Part shown: one piece after another, positions 44,112 to 55,502 of the stretch | Layout of the letters: each line of letters starts with the position of its first letter | Position numbering within the stretch: the stretch's first letter is position 1 | Assembly (NCBI GenBank): GCA_949357655.1 | Contig: CASHTG010000019.1 | Coordinates: 1,860,001-1,924,000, forward strand | Direction: 5' to 3' | From: Parascedosporium putredinis | Lineage: Eukaryota > Ascomycota > Sordariomycetes > Microascales > Microascaceae | DNA length: 64,000 bases | The notes under the pieces: generated by a model | Told to the model about the DNA's origin: nothing | Database searches by the model: none | Seen by the model: only the letters and a program-made list of their open reading frames with translations | Made by a program: the position numbers and the translations under genes

Positions 44112-45936
44112 GTTGCCCTTCCAGGGTGAGAACTATAGTATGTCGCAAGATTTTGAATCTACGTTGTTACCTATTGCATCGGTTCCGTGCAACTGGTGCT
44201 GAAGAGGTGTCTTGACACAAAGAGGATGCAGACGTGAGTGTGCGATAACAGAAAGGCCGGGCGACGACCAAAAGTGTGCATGTGGTCAATAAAAAGACGG
44301 TTGAAAGGAAAAAGCACTGGGGTGTTGCTGGTTGTGTTGGAACCGCGGGTTCGTCGTTAATACACACAGATGCATCGTGTCTGGGAAGGAAGCATGATGG
44401 CGGGATTTGACTTGGAGCTCACGAGCTCCTGACATGTGCTCAACTTCTTGTTAGGAGGCTAGTGAGAGTGCTATATCAGGTGTAGCAGCTTTGCGGCGGT
44501 CAAGTACCCCCTGCACCGAGTGCTGCCTGTCAGTTGAGCTGGCCAATCACCAAATTCCGCTCCAGTTGGCACCGCGTGTGAAACCACTTAATCACCATCG
44601 AGTGATGAAAGATCGGACTCTTGATATCACGGATGGAGCCATTTATTCCATTTTATCCTGGCAATAACGGTGGTATTAATGCATTTACTCGTTCGTTCCG
44701 GCGAGGCACGCCTTCAAGAAGAAAAAAATGACCCATAGGTTGGAGCAAGGGTGCCGGGTCTAGTTGTGAAGTATGTGGAGATTGTAGCCATCATCTCGCC
44801 AGTCTCCTCGTGCTCCATAAGCGCGTGCTCTTTACTTAGCACCTGTGATCTACTTGGAGTGTAAAGCACCTCTATCTCTGATTTCTGTGCACTGCGGCTA
44901 GAAATGCTCTCTTCATCAGATGCTGATGGACGTATGGGGACCCACGGGGAGGGATCTCGGAGACCATTCGGAATCAAGTTAGAGTGGAGCTTGGGGCTGA
45001 TAGATACTCCCCCTCGGGGAAGGCGGGGGTCGCGAAGAAGATCGGTCTATCGTGCTCTATGGATCGCATTCAGTGTTCAGTGGTATTGCAGCTCCGGAGG
45101 GTTTGGGGTCCCTGCAGCTTACTTCAGCTGATCTACAGTCTTAAAGATGATGCTGGTCGACGAATTGTTAATTCGCAGTTGGGGTCGTGAGGTTAAGGAT
45201 CCATACATCCATCTTGACAGCATTAGCTCAGGAAAATAATAAAAAGCATCCATATCAGTCCCCGCATATTTTAAACAGCTACTACATATTGGAAGATTTG
45301 AGCTCAGACGTGTGAATGGAGCCAGGTCGAGGACTTCATTATTTCCTTGGCAAACCGTTTCAAGTGGCCTGTATTACTATTTTTTTTTTTTTTGGCGGTT
45401 ATTGGAGTTAGTAATCCTCATGGTTAGTGACTTCGAAACAGTACAATAGAACATACGGATTGATCCAATGGATTAGATCCATCCATGGATGGGTGTATTA
45501 GGTGAGGGATGTGAAGGAGGGGTGGGTTGACTGGTGTTGCTCCTCACCCCAGCTGGTGTTCGATCATATGTGTGCGCTGGCTCCTCATAATTGTGGGAAG
45601 CTGATGGCTCAATGTCTTTTTCCCTAACCACCACCACCTCATCGCTCACTCGAACTTCCCAATAGACGGCCTTACTGGCAGCGGTACATATATGACACCT
45701 TTTAGGTATGAACGAACACCGGCAATTATCCCCCGCCATTTCTCTAGCCCACCAAGCGCGATTTCGCACGGCCGTCTCGACGCCCTTTCTAGTTCCCCGA
45801 TTCCATCATCACAGCAATATTCCCCGCCTCCTCTGTGCCCAACATCCTACAGCCGGGCGGTTTGGGCCACAGACCCACCGGCGCCTCGCCATCCCACCCT
45901 GCTGCTTCTAGCCAAAGCAACAATTTGCAAGCTTCG
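44112..45936. other. Divergent intergenic region (Atg28p-domain / WDR68)
   Basis: A 1.8-kb region. It contains a T14 run (45380-45393) and the palindrome ATCCATGGAT (45481-45490). An 88-codon minus frame (44714-44977) has no recognisable product. The last 240 bases before the WDR68 ATG read as low-complexity Ser/Pro codons in a broken frame. They may be a leader or an N-terminal extension. Confidence 0.45.
45380..45393. repeat. T14 homopolymer
   Basis: An uninterrupted run of 14 T in the spacer upstream of the WDR68-type gene. Confidence 0.85.
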
Positions 45937-47685
45937 ATGAATCCTCAACATCCAGACTACCAGTCGCAGGGAAAGGGATCCAGCCTTGGGGTGTCCACCC
46001 ATGCCTACTCTCGTTCCAGCCCCGCTGCCGCTTACGACAATGCGACGCCTTCTTCCTATGCGCCATACACTCCGACAACGCCCGGAGGAGTTGGCGGCGC
46101 TGGACCATCTCACTACATGTCCCCGACCGAACCAGGGAAATACGCCCCGCTAGGCCTTGCTGATATTCGGCCTCGCGCCGATTCGACCATGTCTGATGGC
46201 GTCCCGGGGTCCATGGCCTACGAATTTGCTAATGCACAGCCGACTCCAAGCAATTATCTCGCACCCTGGGCCCTATACGCGTTCGACTGGTGCAAGTGGC
46301 AAACCCATGGAAACTCTGCAGGCAAGGTGGCTATTGCCAGCTATCTTGAAGATGGTCACAACTTCGTAGGTTTTGTTCTATTGCTTGGTGGTTTCTACCG
46401 CGCCCGCCCTCCATATCCCTGAGCTCTCAGCTCACCCCGTCTGCCCGCTCCCTGTTACATCTCTCCTTTTCCCTTTCCTAATGTACATGGTCTGACTTTT
46501 GTGCCAAAACCACAGATTCAAATTTTGGACACTCAGATAGTTCCCACCTCACCAGGCTCCCACTCACTAGGGGTTCAACCAAGTGCCTCGACTTCACAAA
46601 GATCGCGGAGGCCACACACTCGTACCCTGTCACGCGGCTTCTCTGGGAGCCACCCTCTAATCAGAAACAAGCCACGGATCTTCTTGCCACATCCGGTGAT
46701 CACCTTCGATTATGGTCTTTACCTTCCGACAACTTGGTCTCGCATGGGGGCAATACCATTACTCGACCGGCCCGGGACGCCCCGACCACCAAACTTACCC
46801 CCTTGCTCTTCTTTCGAATTCAAAGACGCCCGACCACACGGCGCCATTGACATCTCTAGATTGGAACACCATCTCTCCTAGTCTCATTATAACGAGCAGT
46901 ATCGACACAACGTGTACAATCTGGGATATCCCGTCCCTAACTGCCAAGACGCAACTTATCGCTCACGACAAAGAAGTTTATGATGTACGCTTCTGCGCTA
47001 ACAGCGTTGACATGTTTGTGAGCTGTGGTCAAGATGGGAGTGTACGCATGTTTGACCTGCGAAGTCTCGAGCATAGCACGATCATCTACGAACCCACGGG
47101 TAAGGACGAACGAGGTATGCTTTTTCTTCCACGGTTACTTCTCTTTCCTTTCCTACTCTAGGCGGGGAGGAATTCTTTTGCCTCATCGACACTATGCTAA
47201 CTGGAACTGTAGACGCAAACGGTGGCCGGATCAGCCCTACCCTCGCACAGCAAACCATGGCCAATCCCCCTCCTCTCCTTCGGCTTGCCACGTCGCCCCA
47301 TGACCAGAATCTTCTCGCGACTTTCGCCCAGGATTCAAACATCATTCGCATCCTCGATGTGCGACAGCCAGGCCAGGCTCTTCTGGAGCTCCGTGGTCAT
47401 GGCGGGTCGTTGAATTGCGTCGAGTGGTCACCTCACCGACGAGGCACCTTGATTTCGGGAGCGGACGACTGCCAGGTGCTCATATGGGACTTGATGAACT
47501 CTGCGCCACCATCAGCGGCGAATGGGGGTGGCCAGCAAGAAAACCACCGAAGCCCCACTGCTAGTTGGCAGTGCGATTATGAGGTAGGTAACCTAGGATG
47601 GGTCCCTAGATTACCTGGTCATGACTCTGGGGAGTGGATAGGTGTGAGTGCTGGCCGAGGTGTCTGGGGTGTTCGGCTTTCATGA
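45937..47685 (+). CDS. WD40-repeat protein, WDR68/DCAF7 (TTG1) type
   Basis: Exons are 45937..46365, 46516..47114 and 47213..47685, about 500 residues. A Ser/Pro-rich N-terminus of about 110 residues precedes the propeller. It reads YLAPWALYAFDWCKW, GKVAIASYLEDGHNFIQILD, RLLWEPPSNQKQATDLLATSGDHLRLW, LTSLDWNTISPSLIITSSIDTTCTIWD and VRFCANSVDMFVSCGQDGSVRMFDLR. The last exon holds SPHDQNLLATFAQDSNIIRILD and VEWSPHRRGTLISGADDCQVLIWD. This is the WDR68/DCAF7/TTG1 class, a scaffold for kinases and CUL4 ligases. Two breaks (46586-46587 and C run 46798-46802) are healed by one base each. The start at 45937 is uncertain: a low-complexity reading could extend upstream to 45692 if one more base is missing. 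Confidence 0.87.
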
Positions 47686-47881
47686 TTTTCGACCCGGTTT
47701 ATAGAGTATCTAAGGCACTGAAAAGATCTCAATTACGGCGCTGGGGCTTTAAGTGTTGGCCAATTTCCTTCCAGTGGTTCCATACTTATTCTTGATTTTA
47801 TCCCGTTCCACCGTACCGGAATGCACACAGAGGCTCTAGAACAGGGACCGGCCAACGGTTAAGATCAACTTGGTCTCCTTT

Positions 47882-47939
<58 letters not shown>

Positions 47940-49159
47940 GCGACCATAGTATCTACGAATATCTCCTGGCGCTGTCCAACACAAGCTCTAACACCTAGTC
48001 AAGAGTTGTGGAGAAATTACCTCCACTCTTCAAGCCCAATGTTTGTAGACCTCCATGTCTTTGGTGCCAGATATGTAACCACCAGCCTCATGATGTTGTG
48101 GGGACCTTGTTTTCAGATCAACCTGGCAGTCTACCGAACTGGTCCTGCGTTTTCAAACCTCCCGGATGCAGCTTGCCATTGACTTTACATGTATATCTTT
48201 TACTAAATTAGGAAACATGGCCTTTATCTAATGAAGCTTGTATAATCGAAAGGCAGATAGGTGGGAGGCTCGTCGCTGCCTCGGCAAGGGTGGTGGGTGG
48301 ATAGCATCACAGATGTGGTCAATTGCTCACGCTAACTTTCAAGGTTCCACTGGCCTTTGTGGGACGCGCTGGAAATATAATCGGAGAGGTTAGTCTCATG
48401 ATAATACCTGTGACATTAGTGACATCCATCCTTGTCTGCATGCATTGAAACGATTCGCAACATCTCTTGCAGACTCCAGATTTGGCCAGCTATGACCGGG
48501 AGCTAGGTGGGGAAATGAGCCAGCATCAGGGTATCAATTGATTGAATCCACGGGGATCTATAAAATTGGTGGTTGAACGATTATTTTTCATGGAAGAAAG
48601 CGACATCGTCTGGGTGCCGGAGCAACCACGCCAGGAATTGCAAAAAGGAAGAAAGACAATGAGAAAACTTTGGAGAGGAAGAAGAAAGAGAAAAAGGAGG
48701 CGGAGGGCTCTCCAAATTCACCTGATTAGCATTAATTCATAGACGATGGTTCCCTCAATCCTCTCCCTTCATGTGTGCGTCTGTCAGTGATTGGACTTGA
48801 GCCATCAGTATTGTGCCGAGCTTTTTCCAAGGTACAAAGGGCCAACCATTGGCTGTCTGACTGTCGAAGCTTTCCATCCAAGTCAACACGTCGAAAGGCT
48901 GACTGACCAACTCGAAAATGTTAAACTGTGAGGAATCGTTTCCGTAGTGAACGAACATCCCATCTCCTTTTATTCGAATCCTTTTTTCTTTTCTTAATAT
49001 TCTCGAGGCTTGAAACTGCACCTGCCTATTGTTGATCGGACTCCAGCCTCGACGATTTTCACTTCGTACCTTGGCTTGGCCCCAAGCCGAAACCTAGACC
49101 AACGATTCGAGATCCTCATCAGTTCTCTTTTTTCTCTTCACCACAGACGTGACAAAATA
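47686..49159. other. Tandem spacer (WDR68 / SPT5) with compound microsatellite
   Basis: A 1.5-kb spacer. It contains the (TG)n(AG)n microsatellite at 47881-47936. No coding frame was recognised. Confidence 0.5.
47881..47936. repeat. Compound microsatellite (TG)12-(AG)n
   Basis: An unbroken TG run turns directly into an AG run within 56 bases, about 200 bases past the WDR68 stop codon. It is likely length-variable between strains. Confidence 0.95.
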
Positions 49160-52100
49160 ATGGCGCCGCCTGAACAACGCCGTTACGATGACGACTCGGA
49201 AGATGAAGATGATTTCAACCCTGCTCCTGCCGATATATCAGACGAAGAACACGATGCCGATAACCAGCTTCAAAGAGAGGCGCAGGATAGCAGTCCTGTA
49301 GTCGATCACCGCACTTCAAACGCGAAGGCCACGTCAGATAACGAAGGCTCCGATGAAGAGGATGCCCCTCGGCGCAAATCGCGAGGCAACAATGAGGAAG
49401 ACGAAGATGACTTGGAAGAAGATGGACCAGGGGCCGACGACGATGATGAGGATGATGATGAGGATGATGAAGACGAGGATGAAGAGGATGTACACCAGGT
49501 GAGTCATAGATTTTGATAAGCAATGCTCCGACGAGCTAATGAGCGTTGCTCCTTTACAGGGCCATCGCCGCAAACGACGCCGGGATAGGCGCAACGTTTT
49601 CCTTGATATCGAAGCCGAAGTCGACGACGAGGATGAAGCTGAAGATGAAGAACGCGATGGTGAAGAGATTGAAGACTTCATTGACCACTCCCACCCCGAT
49701 GATCTGGTTGATACCGAACGCCTCAACGATACGAAGCGCCATCGTGAGCTCGACCGGCGACGAGAGGTCGAAGCTGGGCTAGATGCCGAGAAGCAGGCGG
49801 AGATCTTAAGACAGCGCTACGGGAATCGCCGCCCAACTCGTGGCCCTGGAGACTCTACTGTCATCCCGAAACGTCTCCTCCTACCGAGTGTCGACGATCC
49901 TAAGATCTGGGCGGTCAAGGCGCGAGAGGGCAAGGAACGCGAAGTGGTTTTTGCAATTACGAAAAGGATCGAAGAGAGAATTGGTACTAAGAATGAGCTA
50001 CTAATTACCTCGGCTTTCGAACGCGGTGGCACAACCTCTGTCATGAAGGGCTATATCTACGTCGAAGCCCAACGTCAAGCGGACGTCCTAACTGCGCTAG
50101 ACGGAATCCTCAACGTGTATCCTCGTACCAAGATGGAGCTGGTGGAAATCAAGGATATGCCCGACCTCCTCCGTGTAACCAAAACCCCAACTCTTGAGCC
50201 TGGTGCTTGGGTCCGTCTACGCCGCCCAATGAAGCACTCAGGTGATATCGCCCAAGTCATCGATGTGACAGAAAATGGTCTCGAGGCTCGTGTACGGTTC
50301 ATCCCTCGGCTCGATTACGGTGTCCGCGACGATTCGATGGCGGCCGCGGGTGCGGACGGGAAGCGAAAGCGGCCTTTTGGTCCTGGACCTCGCCCCCCAG
50401 CGACTTTTCAGCGAGGTTGAAGCGCGCAAGCGCCATCCTCGCCATGTTGTAGGCGACAAGAACATGTTTACATATATGGGCGACGAGTTCGAGAACGGGT
50501 TTCAAGTCAAAGATATCAAGATTCAACAACTCATCGTCACAGACGTCAAGCCAACCCTTGAAGAAGTAACCAAATTTGCGTCCGGCGCCGAAGACGGAAC
50601 AGAAAATCTTGACCTCAAGGCCTTGGCTGCCAGCCTCAAAGATTCCAACGCCCTTGTGACATATCTCCCTGGCGACGTTATCGAAGTATACGAAGGAGAA
50701 CAGAAGGGAGTGGTGGGCAGGGCAACCAATGTCCAAGGTGACATCGTTACTATCCAAGTCACGGAGGGCGAATTAACTGGCCAAACTATTGATGTCCCAG
50801 CTAAGGGCCTCAGGAAACGTTTTAAGGTCGGAGACCATGTCAAGGTGATCGGCGGCAGTCGATACCAGGACGAGGTTGGTATGGTTGTCAAGATCTCCGA
50901 GGATAGAGTTACTCTCGTCATTGACCAGTCAAGCACCGAGATCACCGTGTTCAGCAGGGATCTCAGAGAGGCCGACGATAGCGGTGGCCAAGGTTCGCTT
51001 GGGCAGTACGAACTCTTCGACCTTGTCCAGCTCGACAATACTACCGTCGGCTGCGTCGTCAAGATTGACCGCGAGTCGCTAGTCGTCCTTGACCAAAACG
51101 CCGAACGCAGGCAACTGATGCCCTCACAGATCGCAAACAAATTCCCCCAAAGAAGAATGCTGTCGCTGCTGACCGGAGTGGCTCTGAGATTCGCGTCGGA
51201 GACGTGGTCCGCGAGTATGGAAATCAGCAACGCCGTGGGAAGATATTGCACATTCATCATGGATTCGTCTTCCTTCACAGCCACGATTTGAACGAAAATG
51301 CTGGCGTATTTGTTTTGCGCGCGGCCAACGTCAATACGGTGGCCGCAAAAGGAGGCAGAGTCAATGCCTCTTCTGGTCCCGATCTCAGTTTGATGAACCC
51401 GGCCATTAAGCGCAGCTCGAATGGTGGCGCAGATGGAAAGATGGCGCCGCCCCCAGTGCCCAAGGTGCTTGGACGCGATAAAGCCATTGGCCAGACGGTT
51501 ATCATCCGTCGAGGCGGCTACAAAGGTTTGCTAGGTATCGTCAAGGATACAACCGACACTACGGCCCGCGTTGAACTTCACACGAAGAGCAAGACGGTGA
51601 CTGTTCCAAAGGACCACCTTAGCTTCAAGGACAAGAATACTGGCGCCCGTATCGACATTAACACCAGAGGACCACGAGCACCAGCCGGTGGTGGGAGCAG
51701 TAGCGGCTACGGCGGGAGCCAAAATAGGAACCCCGATTGGCAGGGCGGTGCTCGCACCCCCGTGGTGTCTAGCGGATCCGAGAGGACCCCTGCCTGGGGA
51801 AGTCGAAGTAAGTGCATCCAGACAAACGCAACAACTTGTATTGGAGGATTTTCTAACCTGTTTTTTGTCTGCAGCGCCAGCGCATAGTGGTGGTCGAACA
51901 CCAGCGTGGAAATCGGGGGCGGTGATCTTTCTGGCGGTCGTACTCCGGCTTGGCAGGATGGGTCCCGGACTGTGAATCCTTACGATGGAAGTCGGACAGC
52001 ATACGGTTCGGGTTCGCGAACGCCGGCATGGCAGTCGGGTGCCCGAACGCCCGCTGCGGATAGCTATGGCCAAGGATCTAGGACACCTGCTGCTTACGCC

Positions 52101-52497
52101 AATGACGCGTGGTCAGGGTCGAAGACTCCTGGATACGGCGGGGCTGCTGCCACCCTGGAGCCAGCGGTGCTGACAGCTGGGGTTACACTCCTGGGGCAAG
52201 CGGGTCGTCCCACGCCTTCGACGCGCCTACCCCCGGCGCGGGCATGCTAGGGGCACCAACTCCGGCAGCTCTCAATGCACCAACGCCGGGCGCTTACTCG
52301 GCACCAACTCCGGCGGCTGTGAGTGCCCCCACCCCGGCGCTGGTTGGTCTGGTGGCTGGGCGGACTCCGCGCCGACACCAGCGGCAGGTGCGCCCACTCC
52401 TGGTGCGAGTGCCTATTACGGTGCACCTACTCCCGGGGCGTTTGGGGGAGCTGCTGAGACCCCTGCTGGTGGGCGATATGGCGATGATGATGACTAG
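49160..52497 (+). CDS. SPT5: Transcription elongation factor Spt5
   Basis: Exons are 49160..49498, 49560..51807 and 51875..52497, about 1071 residues. Spt5 with Spt4 clamps RNA polymerase II (DSIF). Seen in order: a very acidic N-terminus (D/E runs); the NGN domain (WAVKAREGKEREVVFAITKR, FERGGTTSVMKGYIYVEA, VEIKDMPDLLRV); and a series of KOW repeats (PGAWVRLRRPMKHSGDIAQV, YLPGDVIEVYEGEQKGVVGR, FKVGDHVKVIGGSRYQDEVG, IRVGDVVREYGNQQRRGKI and GQTVIIRRGGYKGLLGIV). The C-terminal repeat region follows. Five breaks occur: C run 50393-50398 (two bases), C run 51144-51148, G run 51915-51919, 52153-52155 and 52336-52337. All are healed by added bases, and the second intron phase closes only after the first two repairs. 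Confidence 0.93.
51730..52470 (+). repeat. Spt5 C-terminal repeats: TPAW block then APTP block
   Basis: The first block repeats S/G-R-T-P-A-W (GARTPVV, SERTPAWG, GGRTPAWK, GGRTPAWQ, GSRTPAWQ, GARTPAA). The second repeats A-P-T-P-G/A-A (DAPTPGAG, GAPTPAAL, NAPTPGAY, SAPTPAAV, SAPTPGAG, GAPTPGAS, GAPTPGAF). The Thr-Pro dipeptides are the likely targets of a CTD kinase such as Bur1/Cdk9. The region is interrupted by the second intron (51808-51874). Confidence 0.85.
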
Positions 52498-53894
52498 AAT
52501 CCGCGAAGGGAACCATAGCATGGCTTCATGGGTTGGAGTTTGGCTAGCAAAGTTTCGAGCCTCGCGTTTCAAAAATTGTCTGATGATGGTGACAAAGGTT
52601 ACCTTATGTCGTCGGCCTTTCGCAGCCGAAACAAGGGGGATGGGGCATTTGTATTCTACTTGATATTTCCCGTTGTTTCTTTCCCTTTCTCTACAAAATT
52701 TCATTGCGTACGTTATGGGTGGCCTATGTTTAGGCCTTAGCTTTTGATCGCCGTCAGGAACACATTTACATGATAGGGCGGGGTTAGAGCACGATCATCG
52801 TTAGCATCGCCACTGCCGTTGTTTTGAGGGAGACGGAGAAGACAAAATCGATAAGGTTTAATTTTACATAGAAGAAAGACAAACTGTGTTAAAACGCAAC
52901 TTCTATACGTAAACTCGCTCATGATAGCCCTGCATGTGGCAAGCTATTCTTTGAAAATTCAAACCAGCATGTGGGGATGTCTTTAATGATGCAGGCGAGA
53001 ATTCCACACCAGCGAGACGACTTTCCCATCCATCCCATCCGAAACCGCCACCACCCTCTTGATCCACTTGAGGTAAGGGGGCCGGCAGTCTTGGATCCCC
53101 GGATGGATACCGAAATATTTCCCTGTTCTCTAGCTCGAAGGGGGCAAGGTTTGCAATAAGCCCAGGCCCATTCAAAACCAAGCATTGAACGAACCCATAG
53201 GTCAAGCTTGCTCTGAGGCGGTCCGATGTGCCAGAAGTTGCTCACGGCTACTCACTAGTATATGCGCACCTCTTCAACACCATGTCACGTGACCACAACA
53301 GATTGCGTGCTGCGACCAGTGAGGCCGAGAGTCTGGCAGGACCCGCTGTGGATATCTTGAACAAAGGCGGTTTATGGTTGTCCTTGTCACGAATACTTCC
53401 ACTGGCCAGCACGGCCAGTTTGGGGTCAGGTGTTCGTTGCTTGAAGAAGTGTAGTGTACATATTAATAAGGGCCTGTGCCTTGTGTGCCAATGTGCCCAG
53501 GTACTAGCCGTGGGTTGCCTGGATTAATGCCGACTTTAAAAGGGCAAAAGACAACTCGCCGGTCGGTACGGGGTACAAAGAGGATGGTATCTGTCAAGTA
53601 CCGTGCACCTCTCCCTGAGCAAGAACTCAACTGTACCGTCCCAACACGGCAAGTCCCGGGATCAGGCATCTCCCTTGCCATCCATGCATTGGTTGAACTG
53701 GACCTGAACTTGAGCACTTGCTGACAACTTGCTTCTCTGCAGGCATTCCATGGTCCAGCCCAGCTCTTCCTTTTTTCTTCCTCTCCCTTCAACACAGCGG
53801 AAACTTGAACCATTCTTGAACACCTTTTCATCTCCCCACCTCCGAAAAAATTAGATTGTTCTCCTTGAAAAGAGGTGTAGAAATCTAATTGACG
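52498..53894. other. Tandem spacer (SPT5 / MDM38), no gene seen
   Basis: A 1.4-kb spacer. The 130 bases before the MDM38 start are C/T-rich, as in a promoter. Nothing else is recognised. Confidence 0.45.
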
Positions 53895-55502
53895 ATGTTT
53901 TCAAGTAATGTCGCCCGCAGGGTGATTCGACCAGTTTCGCAAGCGCATCTCGGGCTTCCTCGAACGTTACGACCTTTTCCTCGCCGAGTCCCTCGCGAAA
54001 TCCCCGCCCTTGCCATATTAGTCCCGCTTCGATCGATTTCTACCGAACCTCATCGGTCGGGGGCCTACAGGTGGGCCCCCTCCGGGCTTCAACGCGGAAC
54101 AGGCGAAGAAACCTCTGTCACAAGAACAGTCCACTCCCCGGAAGGACGCGGCCGCAACCTCTTCCAGCAGCGCCGAAGAGAATGCAACAAAATCCGGACT
54201 CCAGCAGGGAACCCCTCTAAGGAAGATGAAGCCGCCGGACTTGAGGCTGGTGGCGCGAAAACGGATTCAGGGGTTGCGAAGACGGATCAGAAGGAGCAGA
54301 AGAAGCTTACTTTGATGCAAAAAGTAAAGAAAGAGGTACAGCATTACTGGGATGGGACCAAACTTCTCGCCGCAGAAGTCAAGATCAGCACCAGACTAGC
54401 CATCAAGATGGCGGGAGGGTATGAATTAAGCCGACGAGAAAACCGACAACTTCAGCGCACAGTCCAGGATCTGGGCCGCCTTGTGCCCTTCTCGGTCTTC
54501 ATCATTGTGCCGTTTGCAGAGCTTTTGCTGCCCATAGCCCTCAAGCTTTTCCCCAACCTCCTACCCAGCACTTACGAAGGCCAAAAGTCTAAGGAGACCA
54601 AGGCCACCATGCTCCGGGCTACACGCAACGATGTCAGCAAGTTCCTACGGACCACGCTTAGGGAAACCGGTCTACCAGTTACATCCGCGACGACGCAAAA
54701 GGAAGAGTTTACCACTTTTTCCGAAAGGTCCGGACCACCGGGAGCAGCCGACGGCGGAGGACGTGATCAAAGTATGCAAGATCTTCAGGGACGACTTGAC
54801 TCTTGACAACCTCTCCCGACCTCAACTCTACTCCATGTGCCGTTATCTCAACCTGAGCACGTTTGGCAACGACACTATGTTGCGATATCAAGTTCGCCAC
54901 CGGATGCGCCAGATCAAGCGGGACGACAGGACCATTTCCTTTGAGGGCGTTGAAAGTCTAAACGTTGCCGAGCTCCAGGCTGCTTGCGCGAGCCGGGGCA
55001 TCCGGACTTATAGCGTGTCGCCCGCGCAAATGCGCAAGGACCTTCAGACTTGGCTCGAGTTGCGGCTCAAGGAGCAAGTTCCTCGACTATCCTCGTTCTC
55101 AGCAATGCGTACATGTACTCGGGAGAGGTTACGAACCAGATCGATGCTCTAACTGGTGTCCTATCATCCATTCCTGAAGAGCTTTTCCACGAGATCGAGC
55201 TCGAGGTCCACAATGCGGAAGGTGCGGCGACTAACAAACAGCGTCTCGAGGTAATCAAGGAGCAGCAAGAGCTCATTGATGAAGAAAATGAGCAAAACGA
55301 GGAGAGCGAAAACGTGGGCATGGCTACGCCTAGAGACGTGGACAACATTGACGAGCACGACGAGCGGCAGATGCGTGCTGAAGCTGAGGCGGAGGAGAAG
55401 GGACTTGATAAGTCCCAAGTGCCTGAGATGGTGCAGGCTGAGGTGGAGTCTATCAAGGCGCCACTTCATGCCGCCAAGGTGAGCAAGGACGGCGACAAAT
55501 AG
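53895..55502 (+). CDS. MDM38: LETM1/Mdm38 inner mitochondrial membrane protein
   Basis: Intronless, about 537 residues. Mdm38/LETM1 sits in the inner mitochondrial membrane and supports K+/H+ exchange and ribosome association. Seen: an Arg/Ser-rich N-terminal leader without acidic residues (MFSSNVARRVIRPVS), a Pro-Gly-Phe-Asn segment (PPPGFNAEQAKKPL), and LTLMQKVKKEVQHYWDGTKLL. The membrane segment is LVPFSVFIIVPFAELLLPIA. The LETM1 domain is NLSRPQLYSMCRYLNLSTFG, then LNVAELQAACASRGIRTYSVS, followed by a Glu-rich coiled coil. Five breaks are healed by added bases: C run 54076-54080 (two), 54212-54215, T run 54716-54720, 54740-54742 and 55081-55082. Repairing the third and fourth gives FTTFFRKVRTTGEQPTAEDVIK. 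The start chosen is the ATG giving the clean leader. Confidence 0.9.

Noticed and set aside
44714..44977. 88-codon minus-strand open frame between the Atg28p-domain and WDR68 genes
   Set aside because: Too short, with no family resemblance and no plausible splice partners.
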